From assembly GCA_024206355.1 (NCBI GenBank), contig JAAGZM010000664.1:1-7092 (forward strand): a DNA stretch of 7,092 nt, written 5' to 3'. Shown here one piece after another: positions 1 through 5,177 of the stretch. How positions within the stretch are numbered: the stretch's first letter is position 1; the number at the start of each line of letters is the position of its first letter. A model generated the notes under the pieces. That model searched no databases and was not told the origin of the DNA. It saw nothing but the letters and a program-made list of their open reading frames with translations. The translations under genes were made by a program, and so were the position numbers. This stretch comes from Gammaproteobacteria bacterium. GTDB lineage: Bacteria; Pseudomonadota; Gammaproteobacteria; Enterobacterales; GCA-2746155.

Positions 1-1496
1 ACCGTATCAGGTTGCCCTTTTGCTAACACTTCGAGCGGTGGTAAATCTTTCGCAGCATCGCCATCCATACCCCACTCACCACGCATCGGAAAGACATAAG
101 TCGACGCCATGTTAAGACCACCCTTTTGATATTTAAAAGGCTCTTTAGGCATGATCCAAATCGCACCAGATTCTAATGTAGGAATATATACTAAACCAGT
201 AGCAGGATTAAAGGCCATAGGCTGCCAATTGTGACCACCAGCAGGGCTTGGAAAAACAAGTTTCGGCTCATCAAAATATTCACCCTGCCCTGTTTCAACA
301 GGACGACCAGTTTTCATATCGATATAAGATGCCCAATTGACAGAGACATAAGGCTTCGCAGAAATTAACTCACCAGACACTCTATCGATGGTATAGAAAA
401 AACCATTCTTCGGCGCCTGCATGATTACCTTACGTTCCTTTCCTTGTATCGTTAAATCAGCAAGAATCATTTTTTGTGTAGCGGTAAAATCCCAATTCTC
501 TGCAGGTGTGGTCTGGTAATACCAAACCATGCGACCTGTATCTGGATTGATAGCTAAGATTGACGCAAGATACAAGTTATCACCACCAGAGGGGCTTCGT
601 AATTTTCGTGGATAAGGAGCAGCGTTACCGGTGCCAACATAAAGTAGATTCAATTCAGGATCATAAGCCATTCCATCCCAAACCGTACCACCTAACCCAA
701 CTTGCCAGAGACTTTTTGGATCCCACGTTTTAGCAGCAGCGACCAACTCTTCATGCTCAAATTCTTGATCAGGATTTCCTGGTACAGTAAAGAAGCGCCA
801 GACTTGTTTGCCGGTATGGATGTCATAGGCAGTTACATAACCCCGAGCATCAAACTCAGCACCACTATTACCAATTACAACTAGGTTTTTCGCAATATAA
901 GGAGCGCCAGTAAGTGTGTAACCACGCTCTCTATCGGTAAAAGTATCAACCTTCCAAACTATGGAGCCATCATCAGCATCTAAGGCATAAAGATAACCAT
1001 CGAGCGAACCTACATAAACTTTACCCTGCCAAACAACCACACCACGATTCACCATGCCACAACAAACTTTGCGCGCAATATCAGGATCAATTTCAGGCTC
1101 AAATGTCCAACGCTTAGCACCAGTTTTAGCATCTAAAACATACACAGCACCTTTCGGGCCGCTGGAGTACATAACTCCATCAACCACTATAGGAGTCGCT
1201 TCTAGACCTTTAGTTGAGCCAGTTTCAAACTCCCAGGCAAAACCAAGCTGAGAAACATTTTCACGATTAATTTGAGTAAGAGGAGAATGATAAGTTTGCT
1301 GATAATCTCTGCCGCCGGTCAACCAAGAGCCAGGTTCTTTATCGATAGCAACTAATCGTTGAGCATCAATATTTCCAACTTTAACTTTATCAGGCAAAGA
1401 CTCAGTGTACTCAACATGATCAGTATCACACCCATCAAGAAAGAAAAGATATCCCATCAAAATTGCAACAGGAAGAAGCTTAACAGGATTACGCAT
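1..1496 (-). CDS. PQQ-dependent alcohol dehydrogenase (quinoprotein), partial, C-terminus beyond left edge
   Basis: The minus-strand frame is open from an ATG at 1496-1494 to the window edge (498 complete codons); the 3' end is missing. The protein is an eight-bladed propeller quinoprotein that oxidises alcohols or aldehydes outside the cytoplasm and passes electrons to a cytochrome c. Visible family marks are the adjacent disulfide pair C145-C146 (RKVCCGMVNRG), the calcium ligand E214 (GAEFDARGY), the tryptophan floor W273 (TVWDGMAYDP), the ligand N291 (GTGNAAPYP) and the catalytic base D371 (NGFFYTIDRVSG). V373 replaces the extra Asp that marks lanthanide XoxF enzymes, so calcium is inferred. 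The segment around residues 291-320 looks like type II quinohaemoproteins, which carry a C-terminal CXXCH cytochrome domain and run to about 700 residues; that part lies outside the window. The hydrophobic N-terminus ends in LDGC (C23), so it is either a lipoprotein with an unusual Asp in the lipobox or has an ordinary signal peptide. A GAGAGA ribosome site at 1509-1504 sits 7 nt before the ATG. The exact alcohol substrate is unknown. Confidence 0.93.
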   Translation of the reverse strand, partial: MRNPVKLLPVAILMGYLFFLDGCDTDHVEYTESLPDKVKVGNIDAQRLVAIDKEPGSWLTGGRDYQQTYHSPLTQINRENVSQLGFAWEFETGSTKGLEATPIVVDGVMYSSGPKGAVYVLDAKTGAKRWTFEPEIDPDIARKVCCGMVNRGVVVWQGKVYVGSLDGYLYALDADDGSIVWKVDTFTDRERGYTLTGAPYIAKNLVVIGNSGAEFDARGYVTAYDIHTGKQVWRFFTVPGNPDQEFEHEELVAAAKTWDPKSLWQVGLGGTVWDGMAYDPELNLLYVGTGNAAPYPRKLRSPSGGDNLYLASILAINPDTGRMVWYYQTTPAENWDFTATQKMILADLTIQGKERKVIMQAPKNGFFYTIDRVSGELISAKPYVSVNWASYIDMKTGRPVETGQGEYFDEPKLVFPSPAGGHNWQPMAFNPATGLVYIPTLESGAIWIMPKEPFKYQKGGLNMASTYVFPMRGEWGMDGDAAKDLPPLEVLAKGQPDT

Positions 1497-1518
1497 AGTA
1501 ACATCTCTCAAAATTCTT

Positions 1519-1548
1519 ATTATTTTGGCTAATCATTGTGCTGCTCAA
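1519..1548 (-). promoter_or_regulatory. Possible sigma-70 promoter of the PQQ dehydrogenase gene
   Basis: On the minus strand, TTGAGC (1548-1543, 4/6 to consensus) and AATAAT (1524-1519, 5/6) are separated by 18 nt. Transcription would start roughly 15 nt before the ATG, leaving room for the GAGAGA ribosome site. In such AT-rich sequence a match of this quality can arise by chance, so this is only a candidate. Confidence 0.25.
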
Positions 1549-1659
1549 AAAGGAGAAAATCAAGCTGATAATCTGGTACTTTTAATACATGATATTGTTC
1601 ATAATTAGGATAGTTATGAGCTATCTTTTGCTTAACAATGAGCGTTTAGTTCAGTTGTT

Positions 1660-1683
1660 GATAAAACTAGTTTTAGAAACTAG
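1660..1683 (-). terminator. Weak intrinsic terminator after dapA
   Basis: Seven bases past the dapA stop codon the minus strand reads CTAGTTT, a 3-nt loop (CTA), AAACTAG, then TTTTATC. The stem is a perfect 7-bp inverted repeat (1667-1673 with 1677-1683) followed by four T residues. It has only two G:C pairs, so it is weak; it would separate dapA from the PQQ dehydrogenase gene 164 nt further on. Confidence 0.45.
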
Positions 1684-1689
1684 GATCTT

Positions 1690-2604
1690 TTAAACAACAA
1701 TAAGAAAATCATCATCCGATAGAACGACTGGCAATTTCCCAACGAGGTTATCCGCACCCACAGCTTCAAGTAACGTCATGCCCTCTTCGCGCAGTTGTTG
1801 CGACAACGGCACATAAGGTAATCGGAATACTGGCAAAACTGCTTTAGTCATCATCAGCGCAGTATTGATAGCAATAGGATTAGGTTCACAGAACAACCAA
1901 GACATTAGTGCTTGAACGGATTGATTGAGTTCTGGCTCATTGTTATCCATCAGTATACGCATGATCCCAGGAATTATATTTGAGGTAACCGAAATCACTC
2001 CATGTGATGCGTGTTTATGACGGCCTTCGAAACATTCATTATCATTCCCTGACCAACAGGCGATACCTCTTTGTTCGTAGTATTCGATGCGTTCATTTCC
2101 AGAGCACTCTTTAACACCAATAAAATTTTCATGCTTGGCTAACTTTTCAATAATTGCAGGAGAAATGTCCTGACCTGTTCGACCAGGAACGTTATAGATG
2201 AACGCTGGTCCGACATCGAGCACTTTCAGTAAGTGTGCTAAAACACCTTGATCAGACGTTTTTCCATAATAAGGATTTATTTGAAGTGAACCGTGCATTC
2301 CAGAAGCAAAACCATACTCAGTGGCTTTAACTGCTTCACGAGTATTATTAGAGCCTGAGTTACCAATAATGAGTAGCCTATCGCCAAATTTAGTGGAACT
2401 ATGAGCAATTAGCATTAGATGTTCTTCCCAATCTAATAACTGACCTTCACCTGTAGTTCCGCCAACGATAATGCCGTCAACACCTGCAGCAATTTGTTGT
2501 GTTACCAATGCATCATAACAATCAAGATCTATATCGCCTTGCTCAGTATAAGGAGTCTTAATTGCTGTGAGTAAACTTGCTTTTCGAAACTGTTCCATAT
2601 TCAT
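1690..2604 (-). CDS. dapA: 4-hydroxy-tetrahydrodipicolinate synthase (DHDPS), plant-like type
   Basis: This cytoplasmic aldolase condenses pyruvate with aspartate semialdehyde, the first committed step to meso-diaminopimelate and lysine. At 304 residues it is the normal length for a TIM-barrel DHDPS. The active site aligns with E. coli DapA at matching spacing: T50 in GGTTGE (T44), Y113 in NPYYG (Y107), Y137 and R142 in YNVPGRT (Y133, R138), and the Schiff-base lysine K165 in GVKE (K161). The lysine feedback site also looks present: W59 (where E. coli has H53), H62, N86, E90 and Y112. Several blocks match the plant chloroplast enzyme much better than E. coli: TAIKTPY (13-19), GGTTGEGQL (48-56), WSGND (184-188), ISVTSN (204-209), EPNPI (240-244), VFRLPYVPL (259-267) and the DDDF tail (297-300). 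Two ATGs are possible, at 2604 or 2598 (M3); neither has a strong ribosome site, only an A-rich AGAAAAAG stretch. The gene stands alone, divergent from the isomerase gene. Confidence 0.95.
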   Translation of the reverse strand: MNMEQFRKASLLTAIKTPYTEQGDIDLDCYDALVTQQIAAGVDGIIVGGTTGEGQLLDWEEHLMLIAHSSTKFGDRLLIIGNSGSNNTREAVKATEYGFASGMHGSLQINPYYGKTSDQGVLAHLLKVLDVGPAFIYNVPGRTGQDISPAIIEKLAKHENFIGVKECSGNERIEYYEQRGIACWSGNDNECFEGRHKHASHGVISVTSNIIPGIMRILMDNNEPELNQSVQALMSWLFCEPNPIAINTALMMTKAVLPVFRLPYVPLSQQLREEGMTLLEAVGADNLVGKLPVVLSDDDFLIVV

Positions 2605-2725
2605 CTTTTTCTGATTAATTGCACTTACTGCTTACGATACATAGCAAGCTAAATTAAAGCTATATTTTTCTAACCATTTTCTACAAGAAATGATACCTTA
2701 AATCATCGTTAGTTAGGAGATAATA
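2605..2725. promoter_or_regulatory. Divergent intergenic region holding promoters for dapA and the isomerase gene
   Basis: This 121-bp AT-rich gap lies between two divergently transcribed genes, so both promoters should be here. I found no pair of boxes good enough to name. On the minus strand TTGTAG and TATAGC with a 16-nt spacer is the best, but poor. The gap is too short and lacks the structure expected of a lysine riboswitch, and I saw no FadR- or PsrA-like palindrome. A small TAGC-AA-GCTA palindrome lies at 2642-2651. Confidence 0.5.
2715..2720 (+). promoter_or_regulatory. Strong ribosome binding site of the dienoyl-CoA isomerase gene
   Basis: AGGAGA lies 5 nt before the ATG at 2726. 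It is the best Shine-Dalgarno sequence in the window and fixes this start. Confidence 0.85.
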
Positions 2726-3571
2726 ATGAAAAATAAAACACTTACTTTGGACATTAGCCATAAAGTGGCCCATATAACACTGAGTCGCCCTGAGAAACTC
2801 AATACCATGAGCACCGATTTCTGGTTAGAGTTTCCTAAGCTTATCAAAAAACTCAATGATAATGCTGCGGCGCGTGTCATTGTTATTTCCTCCACCGGTA
2901 AACATTTTACTGCTGGTATGGATCTAGAGGTTTTCACCAGCGGTACACTTTCACAAGAGGCTGAAACTGGTCGAAAAAATGAACATCTCAGGCAACTTGT
3001 AATTCAGTTTCAGGAAGCCTTTAATTTATTAGAGAAAATCCGTATTCCTGTACTAGTGGCGACCCAAGGCGGATGTATTGGCGGTGGAGTTGATATGATT
3101 TCTGCCTGTGACAGTCGCTACTGTACTGAAGATGCTTTTTTTAGTATTGAAGAAATAAAGCTAGGAATGACGGCTGATTTAGGCACTTTACAACGACTCC
3201 CTCATATTATTCCACAAGGTCTTATTCGTGAACTTGCCTATACAGGAAGACGGCTGATGGCATCAGAAGCTAAAGAAGCCGGATTAGTGAATAAAGTTTT
3301 TGCTGATCAAGAAACGATGCTGACTTATGTTATGGAAATTGCCAAACAAATTGCTACTAACTCACCACTTGCTGTAGCCGGTTGTAAAGAGATGATTAAC
3401 TATGCTCGCGATCATTCAGTATCCGAAAGTATTAATGCTATGTCGATTTGGCAAAGCGGCATGTTTCAACCACAAAATGACATGATGGAAACCTTTATGG
3501 CTAAGAAAGAAAAACGTGCCCCTGAGTTTGATGAACTTTGTAAGATAGAATCACCAATTCAAGATAACTAA
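2726..3571 (+). CDS. Crotonase-family delta(3,5)-delta(2,4)-dienoyl-CoA isomerase (ECH1-like)
   Basis: This 281-residue crotonase-fold protein most likely moves the conjugated double bonds of 3,5-dienoyl-CoA to 2,4-dienoyl-CoA, an auxiliary step in beta-oxidation of unsaturated fatty acids with odd-position double bonds. The oxyanion-hole segments are visible at GKHFTAGMDLEVF (58-70) and GGCIGGGVD (115-123). The three acidic residues known from rat ECH1 (D176, E196, D204) are all present with identical spacing: D123, E143 and D151. The stretches DLGTLQRLP (151-159) and ARDHSVSES (227-235) are also ECH1-like. A plain enoyl-CoA hydratase would instead have two catalytic glutamates, so hydratase is the less likely name. 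The start is set by AGGAGA 5 nt upstream. The stop is 7 nt before the SGNH hydrolase gene, so the two are probably co-transcribed. The role in fatty-acid breakdown is inferred from the family; no other beta-oxidation gene is in the window. Confidence 0.88.
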   Translation: MKNKTLTLDISHKVAHITLSRPEKLNTMSTDFWLEFPKLIKKLNDNAAARVIVISSTGKHFTAGMDLEVFTSGTLSQEAETGRKNEHLRQLVIQFQEAFNLLEKIRIPVLVATQGGCIGGGVDMISACDSRYCTEDAFFSIEEIKLGMTADLGTLQRLPHIIPQGLIRELAYTGRRLMASEAKEAGLVNKVFADQETMLTYVMEIAKQIATNSPLAVAGCKEMINYARDHSVSESINAMSIWQSGMFQPQNDMMETFMAKKEKRAPEFDELCKIESPIQDN

Positions 3572-3578
3572 TGACAGT

Positions 3579-4334
3579 ATGTTGAGGTTTCGTCACAAGC
3601 TTATATTACTCATCAAGTCAGTTATGTTGATTGTTTTGATTATTATTCTCTTACCAATATTAATTCCTCAAGTAATTTATGTTCGACGAAAAACACTACG
3701 AATGCCCCCAGCTTCAGGTGAGCGCTTTGGTAAAATTGAAAAGAATAGCTCTGCTGAACCTATATCGATCACTTTTATAGGCGAGTCTCCTGTTGAGGGT
3801 GTTGGTGTGACTAGCTTTGACAAAAGTCTTACCGCTCTAACTGCAGAGCACTTATCTAAGCAACTCAACTGCAATATCCATTGGCATGCAATTGGTAAGA
3901 ATGGTATCGATATAAAAAGGACTAAAGATCAGCTTATCTCTGAAATTACTACCAATAAAATAGATTATCTTGTAGTAAGCTTAGGCGTTAATGATACAAA
4001 AAATCTAACACCTCTTGCTGATTGGGAAAAAGAGATAACCAGACTTATCGACAAAATTGAAAATCAGTGTACCTGTCAGATACTTTTCTTAGGCGCACCC
4101 GATATGGCTCAATTTACCGCACTACCAGCACCCTTATCAACTTTGCTCGGCTATCGAACAAATTTACTAAACTTTATCAGCAAACATCACAGGTATTCAG
4201 AACACAAATACAAATTTATATCGTCTCAAGCCAAATTTGATGCAAGCTACCTCGCCGAAGATGGCTTTCACCCTTCAGAAAAAGGCTGTGATGAAATGGG
4301 CAAAGCAATTGCCAACTTTATTGCAACTGCCTAA
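3579..4334 (+). CDS. Membrane-anchored SGNH/GDSL-type hydrolase
   Basis: This is a 251-residue esterase/lipase-like protein. A basic N-terminus (MLRFRHK) and a hydrophobic segment at about 8-34 followed by RRK suggest a single membrane anchor; which side the catalytic domain faces is not certain. The SGNH blocks can be seen in order: block I IGESPVEGVGV with the nucleophile S70 (GES rather than GDS), block II glycine in AIGKNG (106-109), block III GVND with N138, and block V DGFHPS with D228 and H231. All catalytic residues are therefore present. The substrate is unknown; lipid, acyl-thioester or cell-envelope esters are all possible. The ATG is 7 nt past the upstream stop codon and has no clear Shine-Dalgarno sequence, so translation is probably coupled to the isomerase gene, hinting at related roles in acyl metabolism. 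A hairpin with a T-run follows the stop. Confidence 0.87.
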   Translation: MLRFRHKLILLIKSVMLIVLIIILLPILIPQVIYVRRKTLRMPPASGERFGKIEKNSSAEPISITFIGESPVEGVGVTSFDKSLTALTAEHLSKQLNCNIHWHAIGKNGIDIKRTKDQLISEITTNKIDYLVVSLGVNDTKNLTPLADWEKEITRLIDKIENQCTCQILFLGAPDMAQFTALPAPLSTLLGYRTNLLNFISKHHRYSEHKYKFISSQAKFDASYLAEDGFHPSEKGCDEMGKAIANFIATA

Positions 4335-4344
4335 AACGTCTTTG

Positions 4345-4375
4345 TCAGGCACCGTACCCGGCACTGAAGTTTTTT
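4345..4375 (+). terminator. REP-like imperfect hairpin with T-run, terminator of the isomerase-hydrolase unit
   Basis: Ten bases after the hydrolase stop, TCAG (4345-4348) pairs with CTGA (4364-4367), and CCG (4352-4354) pairs with CGG (4359-4361) across a TACC loop. An internal loop separates the two stems. Six T residues follow at 4370-4375. The element is much more GC-rich than its surroundings and contains the direct repeat GGCAC twice. It fits an intrinsic terminator and also resembles a dispersed REP-type repeat. Confidence 0.6.
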
Positions 4376-4401
4376 ACCTCTCTGCTCATATGTAAAACAA
4401 T

Positions 4402-4421
4402 AGTAAAGCATTGACTTTACT
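4402..4421. promoter_or_regulatory. Inverted repeat over the -35 box, candidate operator
   Basis: AGTAAAG (4402-4408) and CTTTACT (4415-4421) form a perfect 7-bp inverted repeat with a 6-nt spacer. It completely covers the -35 hexamer (4411-4416) of the promoter upstream of the PuuD-like gene. The size and position suit a dimeric repressor of the TetR, MarR or GntR kind; no regulator gene is in the window. Confidence 0.5.
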
Positions 4422-4439
4422 TAATAGATAATTGATAAT
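4411..4439 (+). promoter_or_regulatory. Sigma-70 promoter of the PuuD-like gene
   Basis: TTGACT (4411-4416, 5/6) and GATAAT (4434-4439, 5/6) are separated by exactly 17 nt, the best promoter match in the window. The predicted start near 4446 gives a leader of about 20 nt before the ATG at 4467. It shows that this gene is transcribed independently of the upstream pair. Confidence 0.7.
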
Positions 4440-4466
4440 GTTGGCTTGTAAAAGTATCTTGAATTT

Positions 4467-5123
4467 ATGGACAGATCTATGGAAATCGATGTAATCATTA
4501 ATATCTTAGCCCGATGGGCGCACTTGCTGTTTGGTATCACTTGGATTGGTATTCTTTACTATTTCAACTTTATTCAAGGTGGTTATTTTAAAGCAGCATC
4601 ACCTGAAGGTCTTGCTGATGCAAAAGCTAAACTTGCCCCCGAAGCACTTTGGTGGTTCCGTTGGGCTGCTATGTTTACTTTTATCACCGGTTTTATACTT
4701 CTTGACGCAGTTTATCGTGGACATCAGATCAATGCATTCATAACATTAGGTGCAACAATGGGTACACTGATGTTTTTAAATGTTTGGTTAATTATTTGGC
4801 CTAACCAGAAAATTGCTTTAGGTATAGTTGATGGCGACAATCAAGCAGCAGCTGCAAAAGCATTACTAGCTTCAAGAACCAATACATTATTTTCAGGCCC
4901 AATGGTTCTAGCTATGATAGGTGGACCACACTTTTCTCAATCAGGTCTAGGTTATGGATCTGCTCTAGCTTCTAATGCATTATGGGTATCACTTGCTTTG
5001 ATTGCAGCAATTGAAGTGAATGCTATTGTTGGTAAGCAAGGACCAATGAGCACTGTCCGTGGCGTGATTATGAGCAGTTTAGGGTTAACTGTTGTATTTG
5101 GCGGAATATTTTTCGCCCTATAA
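4467..5123 (+). CDS. PuuD-like integral membrane protein (urate oxidase N-terminal domain family)
   Basis: The protein has 218 residues, is strongly hydrophobic, and has about six membrane segments (roughly 11-33, 63-84, 88-111, 137-153, 166-188 and 196-217). The opening RWAHLLFGITWIGILYYFNFIQ region (16-37) and the later NVWLIIWPNQK (105-115) are typical of the membrane domain found at the N-terminus of PuuD, a membrane-bound urate hydroxylase with a C-terminal cytochrome c. Here the protein ends after the membrane part and has no CXXCH motif. Conserved H19 and H155 could bind a cofactor, but this is speculative. There are no purine-degradation genes nearby, so a urate role should not be assumed. 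The first ATG is used here; a second at 4479 (M5) is equally possible, since neither has a clear ribosome site. It has its own promoter and converges on actP. Confidence 0.8.
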   Translation: MDRSMEIDVIINILARWAHLLFGITWIGILYYFNFIQGGYFKAASPEGLADAKAKLAPEALWWFRWAAMFTFITGFILLDAVYRGHQINAFITLGATMGTLMFLNVWLIIWPNQKIALGIVDGDNQAAAAKALLASRTNTLFSGPMVLAMIGGPHFSQSGLGYGSALASNALWVSLALIAAIEVNAIVGKQGPMSTVRGVIMSSLGLTVVFGGIFFAL

Positions 5124-5130
5124 TCAATTC

Positions 5131-5169
5131 ATGGGGTCAGTCCACATTTTTATCTGACTCTGGCCCCAT
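5131..5169. repeat. REP-like bulged hairpin in the convergent gap, probable shared terminator
   Basis: A continuous 10-nt arm, ATGGGGTCAG (5131-5140), pairs with a split arm: CTGAC (5154-5158) and CCCAT (5165-5169), with a 6-nt bulge TCTGGC between them. The loop is 13 nt. The element fills most of the 54-bp gap between two convergent stop codons. A bulged GC-rich hairpin of this size is the classic form of REP sequences. The GGGGTCAG core resembles dispersed repeats I associate with REP-type (RAYT) transposases in proteobacteria; that link is from memory. Confidence 0.65.
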
Positions 5170-5177
5170 TATTCTAA

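Noticed and set aside
702..1251. Open plus-strand frames of about 60 residues inside the PQQ dehydrogenase gene
   Set aside because: They are antisense to a well-supported coding region, have no family resemblance and no ribosome sites.
1559..1620. Imperfect palindrome ATGATATTGTTCAT upstream of the PQQ gene as an operator
   Set aside because: Only the outer 4 bp of each side pair; this is not distinguishable from chance in AT-rich DNA.
2605..2725. Lysine riboswitch in the dapA leader
   Set aside because: The leader is too short and shows none of the multi-helix structure of that riboswitch.
4467..5123. Functional urate oxidase call
   Set aside because: Only the membrane domain is present; there is no cytochrome c motif, no uricase domain and no purine genes nearby.
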